A stretch of DNA of 64,000 nucleotides, taken from CAWHJB01 sp963698715 (GTDB lineage Bacteria > Chloroflexota > Anaerolineae > Anaerolineales > UBA4823). A model generated the notes under the pieces. That model was not told the origin of the DNA, did no database searches, and saw nothing but the letters and a program-made list of their open reading frames with translations. A program made the position numbers and the translations under genes. This document shows, in pieces, positions 44,651-54,057 of the stretch. The stretch's first letter is position 1; the number at the start of each line of letters is the position of its first letter. The stretch lies in contig CAVORW010000003.1 in the NCBI GenBank assembly GCA_963698715.1, forward strand, positions 124,001 through 188,000, written 5' to 3'.

Positions 44651-44842
44651 CCTGTGTAGATGATTGTTAGGACCTTGAATTTGTGAAAGTCCTGGCTATT
44701 TAGCCCTTTCCTCTCATCGCATTTTCGGGTATCCTATAGGTTAGCGATATTGGATGATTACTTGCCAATCGTCATTCCCATTGTGGGAGGTTGTTTGCTG
44801 TTTGAGGCCATTTATCCAACTTCAGGCGAGCGTGGAGGCATT

Positions 44843-45400
44843 ATGCTAAAAGAAGTATACAAAGAAGCTGAGGCCCGTATGCGTGGGGCAATCCAGGCTT
44901 TGGAAGAGGATCTGGCAGGAATCCGTACTGGCAGGGCAACGCCGGCGCTGGTAGAACGGATGCCTGTTGAATATTATGGGGCGCCTACCCCATTGATTCA
45001 GCTTGCGTCCATCAGCGTTCCAGAACCACGCTCTTTGTTAATTCGCCCTTTTGATGCAACCAGCTTAAAAGCAATTGAACGTTCGATCCTGATCTCTGAT
45101 CTGGGCTTGACCCCGAACAATGATGGAAAATCAATCCGCCTTAATTTACCTCCTCTGACGGAAGAACGCCGGCGAGACCTGGTCAGAGTGGTCAATAATC
45201 GGCTTGAGGAGGCGAAAGTGGCTGTCCGGAATGTTCGGCGGGATAGCATCAAGGATTTACGGGAATTCGAGAATGAAAAGATGATCTCTGAAGATGATCT
45301 CAAGCGCGGTGAGGATGAACTGCAGAAAATAACCGATCGGATGATCGAGGAAATTACTGCAGTTGGCGAACGCAAAGAAAAAGAAATCCTTGAAGTCTGA
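44843..45400 (+). CDS. frr: Ribosome recycling factor
   Basis: A 185-residue RRF that splits post-termination ribosomes with EF-G. Motifs LAGIRTGRATPALVERM, PEPRSLLIRPFD and the C-terminal helical ENEKMISEDDLKRGEDELQK are present. ATG 44843 is chosen because GGAGG stands 5 bases before it and the resulting length is exactly family-typical; an in-frame upstream extension to 44750 is not supported. Confidence 0.96.
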   Translation: MLKEVYKEAEARMRGAIQALEEDLAGIRTGRATPALVERMPVEYYGAPTPLIQLASISVPEPRSLLIRPFDATSLKAIERSILISDLGLTPNNDGKSIRLNLPPLTEERRRDLVRVVNNRLEEAKVAVRNVRRDSIKDLREFENEKMISEDDLKRGEDELQKITDRMIEEITAVGERKEKEILEV

Positions 45401-45418
45401 GCGGACAGCCCAATTTAT

Positions 45419-46171
45419 ATGAATCTAAAATCCTATCACGATTCTCCAGATAAAATCCCCACCCATGTAGCAATCATTATGGATGGGAATGGGCGCTGGG
45501 CTTTGGCGCGTGATCTGCCGCGGCTGGCAGGCCATCGAGCAGGTACAGAAAACTTGCGCCGGGTCATTGAAGCGTTCATTGAATTTGGCATCCAATATCT
45601 GACCATTTACGCTTTTTCTACCGAAAACTGGGGCAGGCCTGAGGAAGAAGTCCAGGGATTGCTGCGCATTCTGGAGGATGTGATCGATCGGGAACTGCAA
45701 GAATTGCACGATCAAGGTGTAAAACTGCGGCATATCGGCCGTTTGGAACGCCTGGATCCAACCTTGCGTGAAAAAGTTTTACACGCAGTTGAATTTACAA
45801 AAGACAACACCAAACTGGTGCTTAATATCGCCTTTAATTATGGCGGCCGTGATGAAATTGTGTGCGCCATTCAACGTATCATCGAGGATGGTGTCAAAAC
45901 CGAAAATGTGACCGATGAACTGGTCAGCAAGTACCTTTTTACCGCCGGCGTACCGGATCCTGATCTAATTATCCGAACGTCTGGCGAATTGCGAGGCAGT
46001 AATTTCTTGATCTGGCAGGGCGCCTACTGTGAGTGGTATTTCACGCCAACCTATTGGCCTGATTTTGATAAAGAACAGTTGCGCCTGGCATTACAGGAAT
46101 ATAGCCGTCGTGAACGGCGGTATGGGCGTATATCTCAAGCTGAAGAGGATATCGCTCACCATGCTGGTTAA
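45419..46171 (+). CDS. uppS: Isoprenyl (undecaprenyl) diphosphate synthase
   Basis: A 250-residue cis-prenyltransferase. MDGNGRWALARDLPRLAGHRAG contains the catalytic aspartate and diphosphate-binding residues; AFSTENWGRP and DPDLIIRTSGELRGSNFLIW follow. It makes the lipid carrier for cell-wall precursors. It is 18 bases after frr and overlaps cdsA by 11 bases. Confidence 0.96.
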   Translation: MNLKSYHDSPDKIPTHVAIIMDGNGRWALARDLPRLAGHRAGTENLRRVIEAFIEFGIQYLTIYAFSTENWGRPEEEVQGLLRILEDVIDRELQELHDQGVKLRHIGRLERLDPTLREKVLHAVEFTKDNTKLVLNIAFNYGGRDEIVCAIQRIIEDGVKTENVTDELVSKYLFTAGVPDPDLIIRTSGELRGSNFLIWQGAYCEWYFTPTYWPDFDKEQLRLALQEYSRRERRYGRISQAEEDIAHHAG

Positions 46172-46976
46172 ACGGACGATCGTAACTCTGATCCTGCTGC
46201 CAATTGGGCTGATCCTGATTCATCTGGGCGGTCCACTTTATGCAGGATTTATCGCGCTGATCCTTGGATTGGCCGCCTGGGAATATGGTCGTATGATGCG
46301 CGCAGGTGGGTTAAAACCTGCCAGTGTGCTGGTTATCTCCGGCGCAGTTTTAATCGCCATCACCCGAGCCTACAACGGTTTCGAGAGCGCAGGCTGGGTG
46401 ATCAGCCTGATTCTGCTCATCAGTCTGATTTTTCACCTGGTTGAATATGAGCGCGGGCAGACCCAATCGGCAACCGATTTTGGGGTGACTGTAGGTGGGG
46501 CGCTCTACCTGGGGTGGATAGGAGCCTATCTTATTTCCGTCCGTTTTCTACCAGAGGGTAAATGGTGGTTGCTGGTGGTTCTCCCCGCCGTCTGGTTTGC
46601 GGATACAGGCGCATATCTGGTGGGCAGCCGGATTGGAAGCCATAAAATGAGTCCTCGCCTGAGCCCAAAGAAATCCTGGGAGGGGTATTTTGGTGGGATC
46701 TTGTTTAGCGTGATTGCAACCCCGCTGCTGGTACTTGGGATGCAGAACTGGTTAATCGTCGATTCGGCCATCCAGCCCTGGAGTGGAGCATTAATTGGTC
46801 TATTGATGGCAGTGATCACACCCCTTGGCGATTTGGGAGAGAGCATGTTTAAGCGCCAGGTTGGCTTGAAGGACTCGGGTAACTTGTTGCCCGGGCATGG
46901 GGGTGTGTTCGACCGGATTGATTCATGGTTATGGGCTGGCGTAATCGGTTATTATGCAATTGTCTGGTTGTTTTAA
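46161..46976 (+). CDS. cdsA: Phosphatidate cytidylyltransferase
   Basis: A 271-residue membrane enzyme making CDP-diacylglycerol, with about eight membrane segments. The family signature region SPKKSWEGYFGGILFSV and C-terminal GDLGESMFKRQVGLKDSGNL, PGHGGVFDRIDS are intact. Start ATG 46161 lies inside uppS (…CACCATGCTGG), giving MLVKRTIVTLILLPIG. Confidence 0.95.
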   Translation: MLVKRTIVTLILLPIGLILIHLGGPLYAGFIALILGLAAWEYGRMMRAGGLKPASVLVISGAVLIAITRAYNGFESAGWVISLILLISLIFHLVEYERGQTQSATDFGVTVGGALYLGWIGAYLISVRFLPEGKWWLLVVLPAVWFADTGAYLVGSRIGSHKMSPRLSPKKSWEGYFGGILFSVIATPLLVLGMQNWLIVDSAIQPWSGALIGLLMAVITPLGDLGESMFKRQVGLKDSGNLLPGHGGVFDRIDSWLWAGVIGYYAIVWLF

Positions 46977-47162
46977 TAACGCTTCGCACCATGGTCGCGC
47001 CGCGAACAGCTGACTGCTTCATATACCTAAAATTCTCATCTGGAGAATGGCAGTCAGGTGAGTTGCCCCCATAATAAAAATCGCCCACCTGTTTTGTCCT
47101 AATTGACAGCTTTTCTTAGTCGTGGTATCATCCGAGAACAATTTAATTGATGCCCCTGATGG

Positions 47163-47277
<115 letters not shown>

Positions 47278-47293
47278 GGCGAGTGTTTTCATG

Positions 47294-47332
47294 TATTGCC
47301 CTTTCTAAGTTATGGATGGGGCAATATTTTTT
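47294..47332 (+). terminator. Expression-platform terminator of the SAM riboswitch
   Basis: TATTGCCC (47294-47301) pairs with GGGCAATA (47319-47326), followed by TTTTTTAT. It lies between the aptamer and the metK ribosome-binding site. Confidence 0.85.
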
Positions 47333-47345
47333 ATGGAGGTGTTGC

Positions 47346-48581
47346 GTGAACACAACATTTATGAATTCAGCTCGGCTTTTATTTACATCGGAATCGGTGA
47401 CAGAGGGTCATCCAGATAAACTCTGCGATCAGATCAGCGATGCCATCCTGGATGCTTGCCTGGAACAAGACCCATTCTCTCGGGTGGCATGCGAAACGGC
47501 TACTAAAACTGGGTTTGTAGCCTTATTGGGAGAGATCACCACAAATGCCCAAATCAATTATGATGACCTGGTTCGCAAAGTCATAAACGAGATCGGATAT
47601 GACAGCAGCGCTAAAGGTTTGGATGGTAACAGCTGTGGGGTTTTGGTGGCGATTGCGCGACAGTCTGGTGATATTGCTATGGGAGTGAACCGTGCCCTGG
47701 AAGCCAAGACGGGCGAAATGAGCGAAGTGGAGATCGAGGCCATAGGGGCTGGCGACCAGGGGATGATGTTTGGGTTTGCCTGTAATGAAACTCCGGAATT
47801 AATGCCCATGCCGATCTATCTGGCGCATAAACTGACCCGCCGCCTGACAGAGGTACGCAAGAACGGGACCCTGCCCTGGCTGCGTCCGGATGGCAAGAGC
47901 CAGGTTACTGTGGAATACCAATTCGGCCGCCCCGTCAGGGTAGAGACGGTACTTGTCAGCACCCAACACGCCCCAGAAATCTCCCAGGAAGAAATTCGCA
48001 AAGCTGTCATTGAGCACGTGATTTTGCCAGTGCTTCCATCAGAGATGGTAGATGAGCGCCTCAATATATACATTAACCCGACTGGCAGGTTTGTGATCGG
48101 CGGTCCTCAGGGTGACGCAGGTGTGACCGGACGAAAAATCATTGTGGATACTTATGGTGGAATGGGCCGCCATGGCGGTGGGGCATTTAGCGGAAAAGAC
48201 CCGACGAAGGTCGATCGTTCGGCAGCCTATGCAGCTCGCTGGGCAGCCAAAAATATTGTTGCGGCAGGCCTGGCGGAGCGGTGCGAAATTCAGGTGGCTT
48301 ATGCCATTGGTGTCGCCCATCCGCTCAGCGTGAATGTCGAGACTTTTGGAACCGGCATCATTTCCGATGAGGAGATTACGCGCCTCATTTCAGAGAATTT
48401 CGACTTGCGTCCGGGAGCAATCATCCGCGATCTAAACTTGCGCCGGCCGCTTTACCGCCAGACTGCCGCATATGGCCACTTTGGCAGAGATGACATCGAA
48501 CTGCCCTGGGAGCGTACAAACCGGGCGGCTCTCCTGCGACAGGCCGCTGGTTTGGAGCAAATAGCTGCCCTGGCAGACTGA
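47346..48581 (+). CDS. metK: S-adenosylmethionine synthetase
   Basis: A 411-residue enzyme making SAM from methionine and ATP. Motifs TSESVTEGHPDKLCDQISDA, GAGDQGMMFGFACNET, GGPQGDAGVTGRKIIVDTYGG and GGGAFSGKDPTKVDRSAAY are complete. The start is GTG 47346, 5 bases after GGAGGT; the first ATG in the mature sequence (47361) is too far from that site. Controlled by the SAM-I riboswitch just upstream. Confidence 0.96.
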   Translation: MNTTFMNSARLLFTSESVTEGHPDKLCDQISDAILDACLEQDPFSRVACETATKTGFVALLGEITTNAQINYDDLVRKVINEIGYDSSAKGLDGNSCGVLVAIARQSGDIAMGVNRALEAKTGEMSEVEIEAIGAGDQGMMFGFACNETPELMPMPIYLAHKLTRRLTEVRKNGTLPWLRPDGKSQVTVEYQFGRPVRVETVLVSTQHAPEISQEEIRKAVIEHVILPVLPSEMVDERLNIYINPTGRFVIGGPQGDAGVTGRKIIVDTYGGMGRHGGGAFSGKDPTKVDRSAAYAARWAAKNIVAAGLAERCEIQVAYAIGVAHPLSVNVETFGTGIISDEEITRLISENFDLRPGAIIRDLNLRRPLYRQTAAYGHFGRDDIELPWERTNRAALLRQAAGLEQIAALAD

Positions 48582-48601
48582 TTGCGAAGTGTGTTCTAAA
48601 T

Positions 48602-48652
48602 AAAAAAGTGGCCTGTTATTGCGACAAGCGCAATAACAGGCCACTTTTTTTT
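48602..48652. terminator. Bidirectional terminator between metK and the cobalt transporter operon
   Basis: A 22-bp perfect stem (48602-48623 with 48629-48650) made of AAAAAAGTGGCCTGTTATTG and its complement, with a 5-base loop; A-run and T-run on opposite sides serve the two convergent genes. Confidence 0.92.
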
Positions 48653-48665
48653 ATTCAACAGAGAT

Positions 48666-49379
48666 TCACGGACGTTCCAGCCCGTGCGCCTCCAGTAGAA
48701 CCTTATTCGCCATCAATTCATGGGTGGGGCCGTCAGCGACGATCTGCCCTTCATCCATAATGATCATCCGGGGTAAAAGCTCCTGGACCATCAACATGTC
48801 ATGGGATGAGACCAACATGGTTAGTGGCAGCTCATCCAATAGTTTGATCAGAGAGCGCCGCGAGCGTGGATCCAGGCCGGCTGTCGGTTCGTCCAGGACA
48901 AGTACTTCGGGTTTCATCGACAGCACGGTCGCGATGGCAATCCTCTTCTTTTCGCCTGTGCTCAGGTGATGGGATACTCTCCGCGAGTATTTGCTCATAT
49001 GTACATCCTCCAGGGCTTCTGAGACCCTTTCCCGGACCGCCTGGGGGGACAATCCCTGGTAGAGCGGCCCGAAAGCCACATCATCAAAGACTGTGGGAGA
49101 GAAAAGTTGATCGTCAGGAATCTGGAAAACCAAGCCTACCATGGCCCGGATCCTGCTGAGGTTTTCATTCTTTACATCCAGGCTGCACACTTGCACCGAA
49201 CCTTGTTGGCCAATTAAGATTCCATTTAGATGCAATATCAAGGTGGATTTACCGGCCCCATTCGGCCCAACCAGGGCAACTTTTTCGCACGGCTCGATAC
49301 GCAGATTAACATTATTGAGCGCTTTATGGCCATCTGGATATGCGTAAGAAAGATGATCAATTTCGATAGAGTGATGCAT
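48666..49379 (-). CDS. cbiO: Cobalt/nickel ECF transporter ATP-binding protein (CbiO)
   Basis: A 237-residue ATPase: Walker A GPNGAGKSTLILH, Q-loop VFQIPDDQLFSPTVFDDVAFG, signature LSTGEKKRIAIATVL, Walker B VLVLDEPTAGLDP. The QLFSPTVFDDVAFGP sequence is typical of ECF transporters. ATG 49379 lies 8 bases after cbiQ. Forms the energy module with CbiQ. Confidence 0.93.
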   Translation of the reverse strand: MHHSIEIDHLSYAYPDGHKALNNVNLRIEPCEKVALVGPNGAGKSTLILHLNGILIGQQGSVQVCSLDVKNENLSRIRAMVGLVFQIPDDQLFSPTVFDDVAFGPLYQGLSPQAVRERVSEALEDVHMSKYSRRVSHHLSTGEKKRIAIATVLSMKPEVLVLDEPTAGLDPRSRRSLIKLLDELPLTMLVSSHDMLMVQELLPRMIIMDEGQIVADGPTHELMANKVLLEAHGLERP

Positions 49380-49387
49380 TTCGGTTT

Positions 49388-50194
49388 TCAACCCCAAAAC
49401 AAGTAAGAAAGAACAATCAGGAAAGTGAATATAAACAGGGTCAAGGTCATGACCACCCATTGAGCGGATTTTAATGGGGGCAAAGGTAATGCGCGAACCT
49501 CGCCGTCATATCCGCGGGAAAGCATTGCCATATAGATCCTGTCGCTACGCTCAAATCCACGCAGGAACAAGTTGCCCGCCATTCCGCCCGTGACCCTGGC
49601 GCGCCATATGAGGCTGCCACCGGTCTTCTTGCTGTCTGGGTCGGACGAGCCGCTGCGGGCTGAACGGGCGCGCAGCAGGCGGATAGCCTCGTCTACCAGG
49701 ACGAACAGATAGCGCCACATCAAGCCAAAAATCGCTACCAGGAGCCGAGGTATTTTTATCGCCCGCATTGCCAGCAGCAAATCGGGGAATGGTGTGCTGC
49801 TGGCCAGTACAATCGCTGCCTGGACAGAGACCCAGGACTTCAACGACACACTGATAAAACGTTCCAGACCAGCTTGAGAGGCAGTAATGGTCCATTTTCC
49901 AATGGCAAACTGAAAAAGTGGGGGACCCGCCATCGTAAAGATCACGGGTAACGCGGCCAGTACAAACGGCAGTGCCAGGAGGGCGCGTTGTAAGATATAC
50001 CGGACACCTAATTCTGACAGCAGGTCTATTGAGAGAATGATTGCCAGGAGCAGGATGTAAGCCGGCCATGCGCCTGATGGGACCAAAGCAGCAGTCAGGA
50101 TGAATGCTAGAGTTAAAACCAGTTTCACTCTGGGATCTAGATCATGAATCGGGCTTTGGCGAGCCTGGTATGGATCAAGAAAATGGACGTGCAT
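49388..50194 (-). CDS. cbiQ: Cobalt/nickel ECF transporter membrane subunit (CbiQ)
   Basis: A 268-residue T component with four or five membrane segments. N-terminal DPRVKLVLTLAFILTAALVP and the two coupling motifs (AMRAIKIPRLLV and FERSDRIYMAMLSRGYDG) that contact the ATPase are present. Its start overlaps the cbiM stop by one base. Confidence 0.92.
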   Translation of the reverse strand: MHVHFLDPYQARQSPIHDLDPRVKLVLTLAFILTAALVPSGAWPAYILLLAIILSIDLLSELGVRYILQRALLALPFVLAALPVIFTMAGPPLFQFAIGKWTITASQAGLERFISVSLKSWVSVQAAIVLASSTPFPDLLLAMRAIKIPRLLVAIFGLMWRYLFVLVDEAIRLLRARSARSGSSDPDSKKTGGSLIWRARVTGGMAGNLFLRGFERSDRIYMAMLSRGYDGEVRALPLPPLKSAQWVVMTLTLFIFTFLIVLSYLFWG

Positions 50195-51126
50195 TAACCG
50201 CTGGTCTGGCGCTTGCGCCTTGAGTAGCCGATTGCTAGTACAACCCCAAACACCAATAAAGTGCCGATGATACCCGCAATGATTGTTGCCAGAGCCTCGT
50301 TCGAAATGCCAGGGAAGATATAGTCAGGAAGAATATTGAAAAGCGGTCTGCGGGCTGCTTCGAGGAAACCGTTCTGCTCAGCAACCCATTCCAGTCCATC
50401 CGGGTTAGAAGATGCCAGCGGGGAGGCAATTGCCAGCCCAATCGCGATCATCAAACCGGCAGCCCACACCAAAATACCGGCGGTGGTTTGTTTATCGCTC
50501 CGTACAATCAGATCACGTCGGGTAGAGAACAGGAAAGCCAGAGCTCCAACCGTTATCAGGCCTTCCCCTATCCCAATCAAGGCGTGAATTCCACCCATCG
50601 CCGGCACAGCGATATTCGCTGGAGAGATGCCCGAAATTGCGAGCTGTAAAGCGACTGCGAGAGCTGCAGCTTCGATCGATAACCAGGCTGCGCTAAAGCC
50701 GCCTACTAACAGGCTCCAGGATTTATCTCTCCCAATTTTACGAACCGTACTGAAAACCGTATAAGATACTGCCACGCCGATCAAGCCCATGTTGAATATA
50801 TTCGCACCCAAAGCGAGCAGGCCGCCGTCCTGAAATATTAATGCCTGGATGCCGGCGACACTGGTCATCACCAAAATAGCCGCCCACGGACCGAGTAGGA
50901 TTGTAGCAATGGCCGCCCCCATAAGGTGTCCAGACGTACCGCCAGCGACCGTGAAATTGAGCATTTGGCCAGCGAAGATCGCGGCAGCCAGCACCCCCAT
51001 TAGAGGCACCTGTCGTTCACCGAGTTCCTGATTGACTCGTTTTAGGGAGTAAGCAATGACAGCGATCGAGATGATCCAGAGAATAATAGAAACTGTCACC
51101 GAAAGGAAACCATCGGGGATATGCAT
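50194..51126 (-). CDS. cbiM: Cobalt/nickel ECF transporter substrate-binding subunit (CbiM/NikM) with PDGLE domain
   Basis: About 310 residues with seven or eight membrane segments. It begins MHIPDGFLS, the metal site of the family in which the N-terminal amine and His2 bind Co or Ni. The family motif AGGTSGHLMGAAIATILLGP follows. The C-terminal part contains SNPDGLEWVAEQNGF and a last membrane span, a PDGLE/CbiN-like domain fused to CbiM. ATG 51126 is chosen for the MHI start, although an upstream ATG at 51147 has the better ribosome-binding site (GAGG). Follows the Fur-family gene by about 100 bases. Confidence 0.9.
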   Translation of the reverse strand: MHIPDGFLSVTVSIILWIISIAVIAYSLKRVNQELGERQVPLMGVLAAAIFAGQMLNFTVAGGTSGHLMGAAIATILLGPWAAILVMTSVAGIQALIFQDGGLLALGANIFNMGLIGVAVSYTVFSTVRKIGRDKSWSLLVGGFSAAWLSIEAAALAVALQLAISGISPANIAVPAMGGIHALIGIGEGLITVGALAFLFSTRRDLIVRSDKQTTAGILVWAAGLMIAIGLAIASPLASSNPDGLEWVAEQNGFLEAARRPLFNILPDYIFPGISNEALATIIAGIIGTLLVFGVVLAIGYSRRKRQTSG

Positions 51127-51253
51127 CGGGGTAGGAGATAATAACATTTCAGCCTCGTTCAACATTAAGCTTGTTCAAATTGCTCAGCCAGCATGCTCAA
51201 AATACCAATATGTGGCTGGTTGTGTACCTATACAACTAAGATTTAGTTCTTGA

Positions 51254-51664
51254 TTACTGGCATCCCGGACAAAGTCCAAAAAATGTGACATGCATGCTGT
51301 CAATCTGGAAACCGGTATTCCTTAGAAATCGCTCGTATAACTCGTGCAAATTTTCATGGGATATTTCCTGATTTTGGCCGCAAGCCCGGCAGATCAGATG
51401 ATCGTGGGCCCTTTCGGCAATTTCATAAACCAACTGACCATTGCCGATATGGGCGGGCATTACCAACCCCTGTTCAACCAAAAAATTGAGCGTTCGATAA
51501 ACTGTTGCCTCAGTCAGGCCGGGAATATCCGTTTGGGTCCGGTGGTAGATATCGAGCGGTGAAAGGTGATGTGGAGCTGCGCACAGGATATTCAGAATCG
51601 CCAGCCGCTGGGGTGTGATCCGAAAACCATGCTCGCGCAACCTGGCAATATAGCTGTTTAACAT
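51254..51664 (-). CDS. Fur-family metal-responsive repressor
   Basis: A 136-residue regulator: winged helix (ITPQRLAILNILCAAPHHLSP, LTEATVYRTLNFLVEQGLV), metal site AHDHLICRACGQNQE and structural zinc pair CRAC with CPGC at the C-terminus. Position just upstream of cbiMQO on the same strand suggests a nickel- or zinc/cobalt-sensing (Nur- or Zur-like) role rather than iron. GAGG stands 6 bases before ATG. It may regulate its own promoter (51765-51800). Confidence 0.9.
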   Translation of the reverse strand: MLNSYIARLREHGFRITPQRLAILNILCAAPHHLSPLDIYHRTQTDIPGLTEATVYRTLNFLVEQGLVMPAHIGNGQLVYEIAERAHDHLICRACGQNQEISHENLHELYERFLRNTGFQIDSMHVTFFGLCPGCQ

Positions 51665-51764
51665 TACGGCCTCTTTAATGGCTGCCTGGGAAGGCTTGTA
51701 GGGTTACCTGTTTTCGGGCACTCACACATTGAGCGTTTCTGAAGCCTTCCGTTATAGATAGTAC

Positions 51765-51800
51765 TCACAATAATTAATTATATCAGTTGTAAGATGTATA
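51765..51800 (-). promoter_or_regulatory. Candidate promoter/operator of the Fur-family gene
   Basis: On the minus strand, TTACAACTGATATAATTAAT followed by TATTGTGAG contains a -10-like TATAAT (51782-51777) and an AT-rich inverted pattern (TTACAA and TTGTGA, ATAATTAATTAT) like Fur-type boxes. It is the only such AT-rich block in the gap 51665-51874. Inference only. Confidence 0.35.
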
Positions 51801-51874
51801 GATTATGAGAAGAAAAAACGTCTGGATTAATACTTCTAAACCCAGACGTGAAAGATTTATAAGGTGGGAAAAAT

Positions 51875-52201
51875 TCAGCTTAGGTGGGGCAGAAATTTCT
51901 TTTCCAGGCGTTTTTTGGGCTGGTAACCTGTGACGCGTTCAACTGGCTGCCCATCTCTAAACAGCATCAGGGTAGGAACACCCATCACCTGGTATTGCAT
52001 CGCCAGATTAGGATTCATATCCACATCCAGCTTGACGATTTTTACCTGACCGTTCCAGGCATGGGCCAGTTCAGCGACTACCGGATCCAGCATTTTGCAA
52101 GGACCACACCACACGGCAGTGAAATCTACCAGGACAGGCTGGGTGGCATCCAGCACATCGGCCTGGAAAGTATCTTCAGAAACATGGATAAGTTCAGTCA
52201 C
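51875..52201 (-). CDS. trxA: Thioredoxin
   Basis: A 108-residue thioredoxin with active site VWCGPCKM, cis-proline in MGVPTLMLF and the usual fold length. The start GTG 52201 is preferred because GGAGGATTTT lies directly upstream; ATG 52213 overlaps that site. General thiol-disulfide reductant. Confidence 0.94.
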   Translation of the reverse strand: MTELIHVSEDTFQADVLDATQPVLVDFTAVWCGPCKMLDPVVAELAHAWNGQVKIVKLDVDMNPNLAMQYQVMGVPTLMLFRDGQPVERVTGYQPKKRLEKKFLPHLS

Positions 52202-52504
52202 AAAATCCTCCACAATGAAAATAGTTCAATCAACAAGGTGCATCCGAATTAATGCCGGACTGCTGCTCCATCGCGTTCTTCTAACCCAACCCCATCCCAA
52301 CTGCCTAAGTCGTATAATTGTGCAGTCATGGTACCGACACTGTTACGAAAAGTCAAGGAAAATAACCAAGCTGCCTGGGCCGCTCGGTCGCTCAGGCAGC
52401 TTATATACCATATTCTTTGTGAGAACTTTAATTTACAATCAACTGCTGTTGACGCCCGCCAGAGAGGGTGATAGAATGTTGAACGCCGCAGCAAGCGGAA
52501 TCAA

Positions 52505-52576
52505 GGGCGCGTAGCTCAATGGCAGAGCAGTGGCCTTTTAAGCCATTGGTTGCAGGTTCGAGTCCTGCCGCGCTCA
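52505..52576 (+). tRNA. tRNA-Lys (anticodon UUU)
   Basis: Acceptor GGGCGCG (52505-52511) pairs with CGCGCTC (52569-52575) and discriminator A. D-arm TAGCTCAATGGCAGAGCA; anticodon stem GTGGC/GCCAT around loop CTTTTAA, giving anticodon TTT; T-arm GCAGG TTCGAGT CCTGC. CCA is not encoded. An integrase gene follows 230 bases later, so the 3' end is a likely attachment site. Confidence 0.93.
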
Positions 52577-52636
52577 CTATAGATACGTTTTGTAGGCATT
52601 TAAGCCTATCAAAACGCCGCTTTTCTCCCACCCAGA

Positions 52637-52658
52637 CCTGCCGAAAGGCAGGTTTTTG
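52637..52658 (+). terminator. Intrinsic terminator after tRNA-Lys
   Basis: CCTGCC pairs with GGCAGG over GAAA, followed by TTTTT; 60 bases after the tRNA. Confidence 0.85.
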
Positions 52659-52805
52659 CGTTTAATCCTCCACTTTGGTGGTTAAATCGCGAAACTCGAA
52701 AAATGAAAAATCTAGAGTAATTCCAATGTACTCGTTCAATTACTTTGCGTGCCAGTCAACACGAGTCAACAACTGTCAACCCATACAGAATACAGGAGGT
52801 GTACG

Positions 52806-53743
52806 ATGGTAGCAAGAAAACGCAAGGAGTTGATGATGGTTTCCTTAGAACGAGCGATTGAGCTGTATCTCTCCACCCTGGAGGCAGAGGGCAAAAGCCC
52901 GCGTTACATCGATTGGCTGAAAACCCGCCTTCGATTTTTCACCAATTTTATCCATCAAGCCTATGAGATTGATTTTAAACTCCAAGATTTAGCTGTAGAA
53001 GATGGACGTGAATTCCTGCATGAATTGATGAGCCGAGATACAAAATTCAGGGATCATCCCATGCACGAGGAACAGCAAGGCAAGCTGTCGATCCAATATA
53101 TTCATGGCTGCGGCCGGGCAGTGCGTTCATTTTCAACCTGGGTTTATGAAGAAGGCTATCTGGAAGACAATGTGATGCGCCGTCTGAAGCTGCCCAGGCT
53201 GCCAGCGACCCAGCCTGAACCGCTGACCGAGGAGGAGATCCGGCGGGTGTTAGCCGCCTGCCTCGACAGCACCTACGAGTGCCGGCGAAATTTTGCCGTG
53301 CTAATGCTGTTTCTGGATACCGGCATCCGATTGGGTGAACTGGTCCATCTGCGCCTTTCCAAAATCGATTTCCCACTCGGCGAGATGGCGTCATTGGCAA
53401 AGGGAACAAAGAGCGGAAAGTACCGGTTGGCTCGCAAGCCAAGAAAGCTTTGCTCGACTATATATCCAAAGAACGTCGCGAGCCTCTCGGCCCCCAGGAT
53501 GCAGATCGTTTATTCCTGACGGTGGATGGCACTCCGATGACGCACACAGCTGTCGCCAAAGTGTTCGATCGCGTCAAGGTCCGGGCGGAGGTTCCCAAGC
53601 TGCATCCACACGTTTGCCGGCACACTTTCAGTGTGCGTTATCTCGTCAACGGTGGAGATGCCTTCAGCTTGCAGAAGATCCTGGGGCACACTTCGTTGGA
53701 AATGACCAGGAAATACGTGAATATGGCTTTTGGGGATGTCTAA
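52806..53743 (+). pseudogene. Tyrosine recombinase (XerC/integrase type), frameshifted
   Basis: ATG 52806 has AGGAGGTGTACG. The N-terminal SAM-like domain and the first catalytic arginine (LDTGIRLGELVHL) are in frame 1; near 53388 one base is missing and the remainder (GKGNKERKVPVGSQAKKALL, HPHVCRHTFSVRYL, LGHTSLEMTRKYVNMAF) is in another frame. All catalytic residues (R, HxxR, H, Y) exist if the frames are joined; length would be about 312. Next to tRNA-Lys, it is the likely integrase of the island. As it stands it should be inactive. Confidence 0.85.
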
Positions 53744-54057
53744 GAGAAACACCGCCAGTTCAGCCCGATGGATAATTTGGGATTCAGGGCGAAGAGGAGA
53801 GGGCGAACGAGGTAAGAATAATCAGGTTTTGCGTGGATCAATCAGGGCAACAATCCGATTGCGTTGAAAGGCTGCTTGGATGTCCGGAACAAAAGATGAT
53901 CTAACTATCATAGCAGTATAAGACCATGAAAAGTCCTAGGCAGACTATGATATTTCATGGTAATTGTTCTGATCTGGAGCATAAATAAGGACAGGGTCAT
54001 CCTGGCGTCAGTCTGCAAATTTCAAAATACTACCACACCATATTCCTATGAAACTTA
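53744..54057. other. Gap without a convincing gene
   Basis: The only open frame is a 29-residue one on the minus strand (53822-53911, MIVRSSFVPDIQAAFQRNR and on, ending IDPRKT), perhaps the end of a lost gene. No RNA or repeat recognised. Confidence 0.4.
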
